In this document: one piece after another, positions 7,716 through 17,147 of the stretch | Layout of the letters: every line of letters begins with the position of its first letter | How positions within the stretch are numbered: position 1 is the stretch's first letter | Assembly (NCBI GenBank): GCA_020402865.1 | Contig: JADBYT010000005.1 | Coordinates: forward strand, 47,621-111,620 | DNA: 64,000 nt | Direction of reading: 5' to 3' | Source of the DNA: Bacteroidota bacterium | GTDB taxonomy: Bacteria > Bacteroidota > Bacteroidia > Palsa-965 | Translations under genes and position numbers: made by a program | The notes under the pieces: generated by a model | The model's input: the letters and a program-made list of their open reading frames with translations, nothing else | The model's database searches: none | What the model was told of the DNA's origin: nothing

Positions 7716-9941
7716 TTATCGCTGAATCACCAAACGTGCGGTGCTTATTGCGCCTGATGCGTTGGTGTAACGCACCATGTAAATGCCCGAAGCCAGTGCC
7801 GATGTGCTCACGGTTTCGCGGGTGGAGGTGATGCGCTGTGCTGCAACAAGCTGCCCGGCTGCTGATACCAGTTCAAGCATACCGTTTCCGCTGCTTACAA
7901 ACAAAAACTCGTTTGCAGCAGGGTTCGGATAAAGCGCAAGCACACCTGCTGATACAGTTGCAATGCCCGTACACTCCTGCACCGTAATTGTATCGGTGGC
8001 AACACCTGTGCAGCCATTGAAATCAGTAAATGTGTAGGTGATCACATGCATACCTGCTCCTGCGGTTGACGGCGAGAATTGTGTGCCTGTTACGCCGGGA
8101 CCGCTCCATGTGCCGCCAGCAGGCGATTCGCCGGTGAGCGTAAACGATGCATCATCTTCACAAACGGCTGCCGGTGTATTGAGTGCAAGTGTAACACCCG
8201 GATCAAGCACCGTTACTCCGTAGGCAGTAAACGCCGCGTTGCCCGAAGTATCTGTTGCCGAAAACTGAAGCGTATAGGTTCCGGCCTGAAGCACAGAGCC
8301 GCTTGCCGGGCCTGCGGTTTGTGTTACTGTAACCGGACTGCAGACGTCGGTAGCGGTGGGCAGTGCAAACAACAAGGTATCTCCCACACAAAGTTGTATG
8401 TTGAGCTGTATGGAAGTAAACTGTGGCGCAAGCGAATCGACAACTGTAATTAATTGCTGACAGGTACTTGTGTTGCCCGCTCCGTCGGTGGTTGTCCACG
8501 TAACTATTGTTGTGCCCAGCGGATAGGTTGCAGAAGCATCATTACCTGCTGAAACAATACCGCAGTTATCAGTTGTAATTGCGTTGCCGATGTTTGGCAG
8601 CGTGGCTGTGCACAGACCCGAATCGGCAGCTACGGTAATGTTTTGCGGACAAACAATTCCGGGTGCTTCGTTGTCGGTAACGGTAATTGTAAACGAAGCC
8701 GTGTCGGCATTTCCGCTGGCATCGGTAGCAATGTAAACCACGGTGTGCGTGCCGGTGGTGAATGCCGTTCCGCTGCTGTCAGACAGCGTAAGCGAAGCTA
8801 CGCCGCAGTTATCGTTCACCGCAGGTGCGTTCCAGCTTACTACTGCCGAGCAAAGGCCGGAGTCGGTTGACACGTTGAGGTTTTGCGGTATTGCCGAAAT
8901 TACGGGCGGCTGGTTGTCACTCACGGTAATTGTAAAGGAACAAACGTTGGTATTACCAAATGCATCGCTTGCAATGAATGTGTTTGTGGTGATGCCCGTT
9001 GGGAAAATGCTTCCGGAGGGAAGTCCGGCTGTTTGTGTAAGTGTGGGTGTGGATGTGCCGAGGTATTCGATTACCACTTTGCCGTGGCCTGCACGCACGC
9101 CGTTTTGCATGGCTGTATTGGTAGCTGCGGGAATTACGTAGCCGCTTCCGCCGCCGCCGCCGCGACAGTTTCCGCTGCCTGCGCCGCCATACCAGCCGCC
9201 GCCGCCGCCGTATCCTTCGCAGCCGCAGTTGAAGCCAAACGGTGTGCCTCCAAAGCCAAAGCCGCCGGCCATTGTGGTCATGTTAAAGTTTACGCACGTG
9301 CCGTTGGCACCGGGGCCGGTTTGTGTGGCGCCGAGGCCACCCATGTCTGAAGTGGTGTTCCGGTAACCATCGCCGCCGGTAAGTCCGCCGCCCGCGCCGC
9401 CTACTACGTGCAGGTTGCTCCAGTAGCCGGCGCCGCCACCGCCTCCGGCCACCACAAGGCGGCTGTTGAGGTCGTTGCTGATGGTGCGCACATCGGTGCC
9501 GCCGCCACCGCCTTTGCCGGCGCCGTCGCCCGCACCGCCGCCGTTAAAACCGCCGGCGGTTGTTGTAGGCTGTCCGCCCACATACACGTAAAGTGTTTGT
9601 CCGGGTGTTACACTCACCGTGCCTTTCACATAACCGCCAAAGTTGGTGTTGTTTACCCAGTTTGCGCCACCCTGTGCGCCCCATGTTTTAATGGTAACCT
9701 GCGTAACACCAGGCGGCACCAAAAATGTTTGCACCGCACCGGTGAAGTTAAACACCGCCGAATCGTTGGCCACCACACACGACGAGGTGGCCTGCGGCGA
9801 AGTGTAATTTACCACAGCGCCACATATGCCCGAATTGGCCGTAGTTGTTACGTTTGCGGGGCACGTGATGCTGATACACTGTGCGTGAAGATGAATGACA
9901 CACACAAAAGCGGCTGCCGCAAGAAGTAGTTGTTTTTTCAT
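7716..9941 (-). CDS. T9SS-exported glycine-rich/HYR-repeat surface protein
   Basis: A 741-residue secreted protein. The start is the ATG at 9941, which gives a signal peptide ending VIHLHAQ; the open frame continues to 10085 but without coding character. Next come an HYR-like segment (ITCPANVTTTAN), a glycine-rich domain of the kind that begins FTGAVQTFLVPPGVTQVTIK and WGAQGG with long Gly runs (about residues 70-315), then three HYR-type Ig-fold repeats (DNQPPVISAIPQ, DNEAPGIVCPQN, DSLAPQFTSIQ). A final Ig-like module contains GESPAGGTWSGPG, followed by a T9SS type A sorting domain from LYPNPAANEF to the end. Likely surface adhesion or matrix function. The Gly-rich coding produces GCC/GCG-rich DNA at 9150-9560. 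Confidence 0.88.
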   Translation of the reverse strand: MKKQLLLAAAAFVCVIHLHAQCISITCPANVTTTANSGICGAVVNYTSPQATSSCVVANDSAVFNFTGAVQTFLVPPGVTQVTIKTWGAQGGANWVNNTNFGGYVKGTVSVTPGQTLYVYVGGQPTTTAGGFNGGGAGDGAGKGGGGGTDVRTISNDLNSRLVVAGGGGGAGYWSNLHVVGGAGGGLTGGDGYRNTTSDMGGLGATQTGPGANGTCVNFNMTTMAGGFGFGGTPFGFNCGCEGYGGGGGWYGGAGSGNCRGGGGGSGYVIPAATNTAMQNGVRAGHGKVVIEYLGTSTPTLTQTAGLPSGSIFPTGITTNTFIASDAFGNTNVCSFTITVSDNQPPVISAIPQNLNVSTDSGLCSAVVSWNAPAVNDNCGVASLTLSDSSGTAFTTGTHTVVYIATDASGNADTASFTITVTDNEAPGIVCPQNITVAADSGLCTATLPNIGNAITTDNCGIVSAGNDASATYPLGTTIVTWTTTDGAGNTSTCQQLITVVDSLAPQFTSIQLNIQLCVGDTLLFALPTATDVCSPVTVTQTAGPASGSVLQAGTYTLQFSATDTSGNAAFTAYGVTVLDPGVTLALNTPAAVCEDDASFTLTGESPAGGTWSGPGVTGTQFSPSTAGAGMHVITYTFTDFNGCTGVATDTITVQECTGIATVSAGVLALYPNPAANEFLFVSSGNGMLELVSAAGQLVAAQRITSTRETVSTSALASGIYMVRYTNASGAISTARLVIQR

Positions 9942-10100
9942 GGAATATTGCGTGAAGAATAATAGGGGCTTATAAAAATAAGCAATATCCGCCATGGTAA
10001 TTCCGCGAAAGAAAGAAACAGGTATTTCCTGCATATCGAAAACATTTTTGTATTCCCTTTCCACACACGTAAACCACATGCGCAAACGCGGTTTGTTTTG

Positions 10101-11168
10101 TTAAAAATCAAATGTCGAATAACTTACACCCAAAGCCACACGCGGGAAATCGGTTTCGTGCGTGGTTTGTTTATTTATGCGGCAGTTCAAAAACACACGC
10201 CAGCCCGCATGGCTTATGCCGCAGGTCATGTAGCTGCTCCATGCGTTGATGCTGTATAAACCGGTGGCTTTAATTTTTGTAACGGCCACGCTTTGCTGCC
10301 CCGATGCCGGCAGCGGCTGTTGCACTATATTTCTTGCCATGTAAACCGAGCGCACAATGCGTTCGATACCCAGCCCGACCTCTATGCTGCTGATGAATTT
10401 ACCTCCGGTACGGTTAATGTGCAGCGCAGTTTCGGTGCAGAAGCTGTGCAGGCGGATTTTTTCATTTGCGGCGGCGGTTTCCGGAAGCGGGAGCGGGCGT
10501 TGCGGGGTTTGTTTCACCGGCAAGCGTGCATAGCGGTAACTGCACGAGGCCAGCACAGCCAGACGCGGGCCGGTGGTAAAAGCAAGCGTGTAGCCGCCTC
10601 CGGCAAAACCAGCACCCGCTGCCAGCGGAAAGTGGCGGCCACCCGCAGGCATGAGTCCGGCGGCAAATACACGGAAGCCGCCCTCTACATCAACCCCGCC
10701 CCGCGACACAGTGGCGTTTCGGCTGCCGCTGCTGTCGGGCAGCACAACGGATGGCTGCGCGGCAACAGCACTATCTGCCACCGGCGGCGCGTTTGCCTGC
10801 GGCGGAGCAGCAACCGGAGGCTGAGGAACCTGAGCCACCGGCGGCGGCAACGGAGGTGAAGGCAGCGGGGTTGCAGGCGGTGTGCCGGCGGTGCCCCCCG
10901 GCGGCGATGGAAAAGAAGGCACAGCAGCCGGAGTAGTTTGCGGCGGGCTGCTTTGCCGGGGCTGCGGCACACTTGCGGGATAAATTACCGGCGTTTGCAC
11001 TGGCGGCGGATACGCGTGTGTAATCGGCTCGCCACGTGGCGGAATACTCACGTACCAGCCCGGACGATAAATACGCTTTTCGATGTGGAGTTTGCGGATA
11101 TCTCGCTGACAGCCGCATAGCAGCAAACCACAAACAATAAGTCCGCGCAGCAGAAGGGTGGTACTCAT
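10101..11168 (-). CDS. Proline-rich lipoprotein with C-terminal barrel-like domain
   Basis: A 355-residue protein starting at the ATG at 11168, which yields a lipoprotein signal with the lipobox LLCGC. Residues about 50-150 form a low-complexity linker of Pro, Ala and Gln (for example PPLPPPVAQVPQPP), probably spanning periplasm or peptidoglycan. From about residue 158 (GGVDVEGGFRVFAAG) the sequence alternates short hydrophobic strands with glycine turns and ends VALGVSYSTFDF; the terminal Phe is typical of outer-membrane beta-barrels. I do not recognise a named family. It is co-directional with the HYR gene 160 bp downstream. A structural envelope role is inferred from architecture only. Confidence 0.75.
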   Translation of the reverse strand: MSTTLLLRGLIVCGLLLCGCQRDIRKLHIEKRIYRPGWYVSIPPRGEPITHAYPPPVQTPVIYPASVPQPRQSSPPQTTPAAVPSFPSPPGGTAGTPPATPLPSPPLPPPVAQVPQPPVAAPPQANAPPVADSAVAAQPSVVLPDSSGSRNATVSRGGVDVEGGFRVFAAGLMPAGGRHFPLAAGAGFAGGGYTLAFTTGPRLAVLASCSYRYARLPVKQTPQRPLPLPETAAANEKIRLHSFCTETALHINRTGGKFISSIEVGLGIERIVRSVYMARNIVQQPLPASGQQSVAVTKIKATGLYSINAWSSYMTCGISHAGWRVFLNCRINKQTTHETDFPRVALGVSYSTFDF

Positions 11169-11407
11169 TTCAGAAATTGTTGCGCGTAGTTTTAGCTCAT
11201 TACCGGTATAACATCTGCCGTACAAAAAGATACACCCTGATTTTTATCCTCACACTTTTTCAGCTTTTATCCCCGCCCATTAAATTTGTATTTCACTTAC
11301 AAATCACAACGCAGCCTAAATCGTTAAATGTTTATTTATCAATACATTATGGTATAATTATTGCGCATTGAAATACGCTTTACAGCTAACCTCTGCAATT
11401 TATTGAT

Positions 11408-12607
11408 ATGAAAACAATTCTACCTGCGCTGCTTTTTTCCGCGTTCGTTTCATTGGGATTGGCCTGTTCGCGGCAGGTGCAGCCCGACAATACTCCCTCA
11501 CACTACAAAAAGCATAAAATACTTTCGTATTTCAAGCCCGAAAAAGTGGTGAAAATGCGTGTACTGCTCATCGACTCGGTTAACCCGGGTTTTGGCGATA
11601 CGGTAACATTTGGTGTGGCAATGGCGGTGGAGCATGAAGGGCAGCGGTATTCGTATATGGTTTATGATAAATCATTGTATTATATAAATAATAATGATGC
11701 TGCAAAAATGATCACCCTTCCGCGGCCCTATACAAAAATGACATATCGTCCGTTTTACTGGAAAGATTTTGACATAAGCGTAAACGGAGCGCGCCTGATA
11801 GACAGCAACCGTTTTGTGATACACAATTCGCCGTCACAATGTCTTGAAGGAGTTGCATCTGTTACACTTACCTACAAACACAAAAGCGGGTTTACAAATA
11901 CTGCAAAAATAAATCTGCTTTCGGGCAAACGCTTTGAACTCAATCTTAGCGGCAGGAATGGCTATTGGGGAAACAGTGGGAACAGTGGTACAAACGGCAG
12001 CGACGGCTCCTCAGAACGATCGTGCCAGAGCGGCACACACGGCACGCACGGCACCGACGGATTTCGCGGATCTGATGGTCATGATGCCGACATTTACCTG
12101 AAGCAATACAAAACGGCCGACGGGCAAACGGAATACCTACAGGCTATAGTGCATGACCTTACAACCGGCCGCCGTTATTATTATTTCATGGATTACAGCG
12201 GTTCGCTGCGGGTAATTGCCAATGGCGGCGACGGTGGGCACGGCGGCAGGGGCGGCGATGGCGGAAATGGCGGCCGGCAGGGCGACTTCCGTTGTACGGG
12301 AGGAAACGGCGGCGATGGCGGACATGGTGCCAATGCCGGCAATGGCGGACAAATACGCATTATAGCCGATACGAGTGTAAGCCTGAGCCGCCTGCAACTC
12401 ACCACATCCAATTCAGGCGGAAGAGCCGGGCATGGCGGCAGGGGCGGCGATGCCGGCGCAGGCACAGGTACCGAACGTGCAAACCAGCGCCGCAACAATG
12501 CCGCACTGCCCGGACGACCCGGCCAAAACGGGCAGCAGGGAGCAAACGGCCCGCGTATTGAAACCACAGTGAAACCGCTCGACAATTCCATGTTCCGGCC
12601 GGTTTAA
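11408..12607 (+). CDS. Lipoprotein with glycine/collagen-like repeats
   Basis: A 399-residue lipoprotein; the signal ends LGLACSRQ, with the modified Cys at 20. Residues about 35-180 form an unrecognised domain. The rest holds three collagen-like low-complexity blocks: GNSGNSGTNGSDG plus GTHGTHGTDGFRGSDG (about 193-224), GGDGGHGGRGGDGGNGG (about 273-315) and GGRAGHGGRGGDAGAG (about 335-355). Short beta-strand segments separate the blocks. Similar repeats occur in surface fibres and in polyglycine-helix bundles. No enzymatic motif is visible. It is a single gene ending at a strong terminator shared with a convergent T9SS gene. Confidence 0.82.
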   Translation: MKTILPALLFSAFVSLGLACSRQVQPDNTPSHYKKHKILSYFKPEKVVKMRVLLIDSVNPGFGDTVTFGVAMAVEHEGQRYSYMVYDKSLYYINNNDAAKMITLPRPYTKMTYRPFYWKDFDISVNGARLIDSNRFVIHNSPSQCLEGVASVTLTYKHKSGFTNTAKINLLSGKRFELNLSGRNGYWGNSGNSGTNGSDGSSERSCQSGTHGTHGTDGFRGSDGHDADIYLKQYKTADGQTEYLQAIVHDLTTGRRYYYFMDYSGSLRVIANGGDGGHGGRGGDGGNGGRQGDFRCTGGNGGDGGHGANAGNGGQIRIIADTSVSLSRLQLTTSNSGGRAGHGGRGGDAGAGTGTERANQRRNNAALPGRPGQNGQQGANGPRIETTVKPLDNSMFRPV

Positions 12608-12619
12608 CAGAACGGCATA

Positions 12620-12656
12620 AAAAAGCGGCGGACCCGATGTGAGTCCGCCGCTTTTT
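12620..12656. terminator. Bidirectional intrinsic terminator
   Basis: Arms 12620-12633 and 12643-12656 (AAAAAGCGGCGGAC and its complement) with a 9-base loop lie between convergent genes. A- and T-runs on both sides suit termination in either direction. Confidence 0.92.
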
Positions 12657-12671
12657 GTTGGTAGAAACAGC

Positions 12672-14183
12672 TTACTGTTTTACAAAAGCAATACGCTCAA
12701 TGATAATGCCTGATGCATTGCGAAGGGCAAGCACGTAGCTGCCGTTTTCAAGTGCGCTGATGTTGAGTTGAGGCTGGGCGGTTTGTGCCATTACCAGACG
12801 GCCTGTAGCATCGAATACTTCAAGCTGTGTGCCGGCGGGCACTGCGCTGAGCTGAAGTGTTTCATTAGCCGGATTGGGGAATACACGGATGCTGCCGGTG
12901 GTGTTGCTTTGTGCAAGACCGGTACATACATCTACAAAAATGCTGTCGGTGGCGCTGCCTACGCAGCTGCTGGTATCCGTGTAAGTGTAGGTAATGAGCT
13001 GCCAGCCCGGCGTGGTGGTGGATGCATTAAACATATTGCCACTAACTCCGGGGCCGCTCCAGGTGCCGCCTGCCGGGCTTTCGCCGCCAAGCATAAAGGC
13101 CGGTGTGTTAAGGCAAAGTGTATCGGAATTGGTAAGCTGAAGGGTAACAACCGGCGGTGTACTGTTGGTGAGTGTGGTGAAAAATTGGGTGCCGCAGCCG
13201 TTTCCGTCTATAATTACACAGTTGTAAACACCGGCCGGAAGGTTGTTGATTGTGGGCGAAGTACCACCGTTTGACCACTGGTAGGTGTAGGGCAGTGTGC
13301 CGCCGCTTACCACAATTGTAACTGAACCATTGTTCTGATTGCAACCGGGGTTTACAATGTTGGTAAAGGTGGCGGTAATTTGTGTGGGTTGGGTAATGGT
13401 TACCGAAACGGTATCAGAAAGGTTACACTCGTTGGTAACGATACAGGTGTACACGCCAGCCATTAAACCTGTGGCTGTGGCAGAAGTACTGCTATTGGGC
13501 GACCAGGCGTAGGTAAAGGTATTTCCGTTGGTAGCTTGCACAGTGGCCTGACCGTTTGTACCTCCGAAACAGTTTACGTTTTGTGTATTGGTAATTTGTG
13601 CCACCGGAGCCACGCAGCACGGTGTCATAGTGTGGTTACCAATGTAGGTGGTGGTATTTTGCGGATACACGTCATACTCCGTAGCGGCCACTGCCCAGTT
13701 CGTGTTGCCCTGATTGGTGCTGATGTTGCGCACCAGTGTAAATTCGCTGGTAGCGCCGGTGCCTACGGGCCAGTTGGTGCCGGGATCCACACCAATAATA
13801 CCGATGATATCGAGTACGGTGTTGGTGGAAATGTTTTTAAGCACCATCGCATCATCGCCATTGTAGAAAGTAATGCTATGAAGTGTATCTGAAACGGCGA
13901 GAATAGCAGCTATGGCCTGCGAGTTTCCGGCTACATACACAGCGCCCGGAGCAAGCGTGCCCTGAGGTGAAAGTGAATCGGTAGGCGTAGGTGAACCGTT
14001 GTTGTAGCGGTAAATTTTGTAGTTGGATAGGTTAACCGTGCCAGAGGTAGGATTGTAAATTTCAATGGCTTTGTTGTTCGATGAGCCTTCGAGGTATTCG
14101 GAGAAGAAGAGCTCCGAACACGATTGTGCGTAGCCGGCGGCTGATACCAGCAACAGCAGAGACAGGGTAATGGTTTTTTTCAT
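12672..14183 (-). CDS. T9SS-exported lamin-tail/SprB-repeat protein
   Basis: A 503-residue secreted protein. The signal peptide ends AAGYAQ. Residues about 20-165 form a lamin-tail (LTD) domain: LFFSEYLEGSSNNKAIEIYN, then NLSNYKIYRYNNG and a GDDAMVLKN strand. A SprB-type repeat follows (CFGGTNGQATVQATNG through VYTCIVTNEC) and then a second related repeat (GTLPYTYQWSNGG, GVYNCVIIDGNGC). A module with GESPAGGTWSGPGV precedes the T9SS sorting domain (VFPNPANETLQL to the end). LTD domains in bacterial exported proteins often accompany nucleases or adhesins; no nuclease domain is present here. The module before the sorting domain is closely similar to that of the 7716-9941 protein. Confidence 0.88.
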   Translation of the reverse strand: MKKTITLSLLLLVSAAGYAQSCSELFFSEYLEGSSNNKAIEIYNPTSGTVNLSNYKIYRYNNGSPTPTDSLSPQGTLAPGAVYVAGNSQAIAAILAVSDTLHSITFYNGDDAMVLKNISTNTVLDIIGIIGVDPGTNWPVGTGATSEFTLVRNISTNQGNTNWAVAATEYDVYPQNTTTYIGNHTMTPCCVAPVAQITNTQNVNCFGGTNGQATVQATNGNTFTYAWSPNSSTSATATGLMAGVYTCIVTNECNLSDTVSVTITQPTQITATFTNIVNPGCNQNNGSVTIVVSGGTLPYTYQWSNGGTSPTINNLPAGVYNCVIIDGNGCGTQFFTTLTNSTPPVVTLQLTNSDTLCLNTPAFMLGGESPAGGTWSGPGVSGNMFNASTTTPGWQLITYTYTDTSSCVGSATDSIFVDVCTGLAQSNTTGSIRVFPNPANETLQLSAVPAGTQLEVFDATGRLVMAQTAQPQLNISALENGSYVLALRNASGIIIERIAFVKQ

Positions 14184-14303
14184 GCTGCGAAATTAAACCT
14201 TTCCCCCCGTAGTTCCTATTAATTCTCTCTTATCAATTTGCACCAGCAACCGCTTTCAGCCACAAATAACATGCTGATTACAAGCCCCAATACAAATTAT
14301 TGG

Positions 14304-14390
14304 TTAATCGAACGGACAGAAAACGGCAAGAGCCACAAAGGCAAGAATTAGTGAGCCGGGGAATAGCAGCGAAACGAGAAATGAGCGCAT
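14304..14390 (-). CDS. Possible 28-residue hydrophobic membrane peptide
   Basis: The 345-bp gap between divergent genes (14184-14529) contains one short frame worth noting: ATG at 14390 to TAA at 14304. It encodes a 28-residue peptide beginning MRSFLVSLLFPGSLILAF and ending AVFCPFD, enough for one transmembrane helix. No Shine-Dalgarno is visible, which is normal in this phylum. Nothing else recognisable was seen in the gap apart from the upstream region of the kinase gene. Composition fits a small membrane peptide, but chance is possible. Confidence 0.3.
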   Translation of the reverse strand: MRSFLVSLLFPGSLILAFVALAVFCPFD

Positions 14391-14529
14391 GATACTTTTT
14401 TTTAGTGTCCAACTCAAAAATAACAGCACCGTTGCTGTTCATCATTAAGACGCCGTTTAAAAGTGATTACAACAGAATTAAAGCTATTGTTTGCAGTCTT
14501 TAAAAGGGTAAATAGTACATTGCGGGCAT

Positions 14530-16383
14530 ATGCGGATGCGACTATTTCTTGCGGTGGTTTTGCTGGCAGCAGGATGCAGCAGGCAAACACCTGTAGTGCC
14601 CGGCGATATCAGCAACAGGTGGTATAACCGGATTACCAGCGATACAAAACCCGCTGTTGACTCGTTACTGATTTATGCGCAAATGCTTGATTCGGTGGCC
14701 GACGACCGTGCGCAGGTAAAAGCAATGGCCTCCTTCGGTTACGGAATTTATTACAAGCAGAAAGGATATTACCGGCAGGCGTACAGTTCGTTTATGAATG
14801 CCGACTCACTGGCCTCAAAAACCGGCACAGACACGCTGCGTGTGCGCGCACTGATTGGAGCCGGCCAGTGCGACTGGAACGAAGGGCGCACAGATAATGC
14901 AATTGAAAAAATGCTGCGTGCGCTAAAACTGGCCGAAAACACCGGCTTCAACCGCGGTATTGCAGGCGCACATATTTCGCTGGCGCAGGTGTATCAGCAG
15001 AGCGATAAAACTGATCTTGCCCGTGAGCACCTGCAGGCAGCCATGCGCATGAGCAGCGAAAATGGTTCCGACAGAAATTATTTTATTGCTGCTCACACGC
15101 TGGCCAATTTATATGGCATGGGCGGGAAAATTGACAGTGCGCTGGCCATAGACAGTGCCATGCTGCTGAAGCTGAACAGCGACCGCCTTCAGAAATTCCG
15201 TTCCATGTTTTACGACAATCAGGCCAACTGCTATACCGAAATGCAGCAGTTTGACAAGGCCTATGCCGCTTTTATGCGTTCCATTGCGCAGGATTCGCTC
15301 ACCGGCGATGCGCGGCAGCAGGCCGATTCGTATCTGGGACTAAGCAATTTGTTTCTGGCGCAAAACAACGTGGCACAGGCCGAAATTTACCTGAACGAAT
15401 TTTTGCGCCGCGCCCGCAGCATAAACTACCGCCAGGGCGAAAAGCAGGCCTGGCAGATTCTGGCCGGCGTGTATGCCGGACAGCGCAAATACACCGAAGC
15501 ACTGGCGGCAAAAGATTCGGTGCGGCGCATCAGCGAGCGTTTGCTGAACGAGAAAACACAAACGCGCATTGCCGAACTGCAAACGGTGTATGACACGGAG
15601 AAAAAAGACCGTTTGCTGGCCGAGGCTGCGGTGAGTTTGGGCAGGCAGCGGCTTATTACCGGCGCGGTGGCGGTAGCGGCGCTGCTGCTGCTGCTCACAG
15701 GCTTTTCGGTTTACCGCCGCTACCGCCACCGCAAAGACGAAGAACTGCGACACGAACTCCGCCGCCAGCAGCAGCTTGCCACACAAGCCCTGTTTGCAGG
15801 CGAACAACAGGAACGCCTGCGCATTGGCCGCGATCTGCACGACAGCATTGGCCAGCAGCTTGCCGCGCTTAAAATGCAGATGGCCGGGCAAAACCTCAGC
15901 GCAGCTTCCATGCAGCTGGTAGAACAAACCCTGCGCGATGTGCGCGCCATTTCGCACAACCTCATACCCGAAGCACTCCACTTCGGCCTCGCCGCCGCCC
16001 TCGATGAATTGTGCGTGCAACTTAGCCACAGCGGCACCACTGCCACATTCAATCCCGCAACCGGCCTGACCCGCCCGCTGCTCAAACCCGAAGCCGAACT
16101 ATCGGTCTTCAGGCTCGCGCAGGAAGTGACCGGCAACATGCTCAAGTATGCGCAGGCCACACACATCACCATCGACCTGCAAAAAACCGAAAACCACGCC
16201 GAACTCCGCATTACCGACAACGGCCGCGGATTCGACACCACACAATTTACCCAGTCAGCCGGACGAGGCTGGGGCAATGTACAGGCGCGCACACTCATGC
16301 TGGGCGGCACTGTTGCCATTGACTCGGCACCCGGATCAGGAACCAAATTGTATCTTCGGATTCCCGTTGAGCCGGGCGCATAA
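14530..16383 (+). CDS. TPR-containing sensor histidine kinase (HisKA_3 type)
   Basis: A 617-residue sensor kinase. The N-terminus (LFLAVVLLAAGCSRQ) is a lipoprotein signal with Cys 16. Residues about 40-345 form tetratricopeptide-type helical repeats expected in the periplasm. A transmembrane helix lies at about 375-395, then a coiled segment, then a HisKA_3 dimerisation domain with the phospho-acceptor H437 in RIGRDLHDSIGQQ. The HATPase domain includes a DNGRGFD box and GSGTKLYLRIP near the end. It phosphorylates the response regulator that starts 3 bp downstream. The combination of a lipobox and an internal transmembrane helix is notable, because it would anchor the sensor at both ends. The signal is unknown. 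Confidence 0.92.
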   Translation: MRMRLFLAVVLLAAGCSRQTPVVPGDISNRWYNRITSDTKPAVDSLLIYAQMLDSVADDRAQVKAMASFGYGIYYKQKGYYRQAYSSFMNADSLASKTGTDTLRVRALIGAGQCDWNEGRTDNAIEKMLRALKLAENTGFNRGIAGAHISLAQVYQQSDKTDLAREHLQAAMRMSSENGSDRNYFIAAHTLANLYGMGGKIDSALAIDSAMLLKLNSDRLQKFRSMFYDNQANCYTEMQQFDKAYAAFMRSIAQDSLTGDARQQADSYLGLSNLFLAQNNVAQAEIYLNEFLRRARSINYRQGEKQAWQILAGVYAGQRKYTEALAAKDSVRRISERLLNEKTQTRIAELQTVYDTEKKDRLLAEAAVSLGRQRLITGAVAVAALLLLLTGFSVYRRYRHRKDEELRHELRRQQQLATQALFAGEQQERLRIGRDLHDSIGQQLAALKMQMAGQNLSAASMQLVEQTLRDVRAISHNLIPEALHFGLAAALDELCVQLSHSGTTATFNPATGLTRPLLKPEAELSVFRLAQEVTGNMLKYAQATHITIDLQKTENHAELRITDNGRGFDTTQFTQSAGRGWGNVQARTLMLGGTVAIDSAPGSGTKLYLRIPVEPGA

Positions 16384-16385
16384 CC

Positions 16386-17039
16386 ATGACCAGCGAAAGC
16401 ATCACACACATCCTCCTTGCCGACGATCATCAGCTGGTGATTGACGGACTGAAAAGCATGTTTCAAAACGAAACACGCTACATCGTTGCCGGAGAAGCCA
16501 ACAACGGTCAGGAAGCCCTGAATATCATTCAGTCGGCCCCTGAAAAATTTCAGCTTGTCATTACCGACGTAAGCATGTCGCACATGACCGGCATTGACCT
16601 TTGCCGCCATGTAAAGCAGCAGTATCCCGAAATTAAAGTGCTGGTGCTTTCCATGTACAGCGGCGTATCGGTAGTAAAGGAAGCACTTGCTGCCGAGGCC
16701 GACGGCTATTTGCTCAAGAGCGCAGGTAAAGACGAATTTATTAAAGCCCTGCACCGCATTACCGACGGCGGCACCTACTTCGCGCAAGACATTATTCCCA
16801 TTATCTACAACCAGTATCAGCGGGAAAAGCAGCAGCAGGACGCACTCTCTGTGCTCTCGGCCCGCGAACGCGAAGTACTTTCACTCATTGTAAAAGAACA
16901 TACCAGCGAAGAAATTGCACAAAAGCTTTTCCTGAGTAAAAAAACGGTTGACAATCACCGGCAGAACATTCTCTCCAAAACAGCGTGTAAAACAACCATC
17001 GGTCTGGTGAAGTTTGCTATTCGTAACGGGATGGAATAG
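16386..17039 (+). CDS. LuxR/NarL-family response regulator
   Basis: A 217-residue two-domain regulator. The receiver domain has the acidic pocket LLADDH and the phospho-acceptor D61 in LVITDVSMSHMTG, plus a conserved Lys in YLLKSAGKDEF. The C-terminal LuxR-type helix-turn-helix reads LSAREREVLSLIVKEHTSEE and continues with KTVDNHRQNI. It starts 3 bp after the sensor kinase and is certainly its partner. Target genes may include the three envelope genes immediately downstream, which have their own predicted promoter at 17090-17119. Confidence 0.95.
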   Translation: MTSESITHILLADDHQLVIDGLKSMFQNETRYIVAGEANNGQEALNIIQSAPEKFQLVITDVSMSHMTGIDLCRHVKQQYPEIKVLVLSMYSGVSVVKEALAAEADGYLLKSAGKDEFIKALHRITDGGTYFAQDIIPIIYNQYQREKQQQDALSVLSAREREVLSLIVKEHTSEEIAQKLFLSKKTVDNHRQNILSKTACKTTIGLVKFAIRNGME

Positions 17040-17089
17040 TCTGACCGTAAATAGGGACTTATACCCATTCTTACCCTATTCTATACCCC

Positions 17090-17119
17090 TTTGTGCAGAC
17101 TGGTTAAGATTTAGTTTTG
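17090..17119 (+). promoter_or_regulatory. Predicted Bacteroidota promoter for the 17148 gene group
   Basis: TTTG at 17090-17093 and TAGTTTTG at 17112-17119 are separated by 18 bp and match the TTTG / TAnnTTTG consensus of the Bacteroidota primary sigma factor. The first ATG downstream is at 17148. Confidence 0.65.
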
Positions 17120-17147
17120 CACATATCCCGAACCTTCAATTCTGTAC

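Noticed and set aside
9150..9560. GCC/GCG-rich repetitive stretch that could suggest a CRISPR-like or tandem-repeat array
   Set aside because: It encodes the Gly-rich domain of the HYR surface protein; no regular spacing or unique spacers are present.
10771..11133. Alternative antisense frame in the proline-rich lipoprotein
   Set aside because: The low-complexity GC-rich linker keeps several frames open; only the minus-strand frame from 11168 has a lipobox and barrel-like end.
15720..16787. A 355-residue antisense open frame over the sensor kinase and regulator
   Set aside because: The kinase and response regulator frames carry clear motifs on the plus strand; the antisense frame is an artefact of GC-rich codons.
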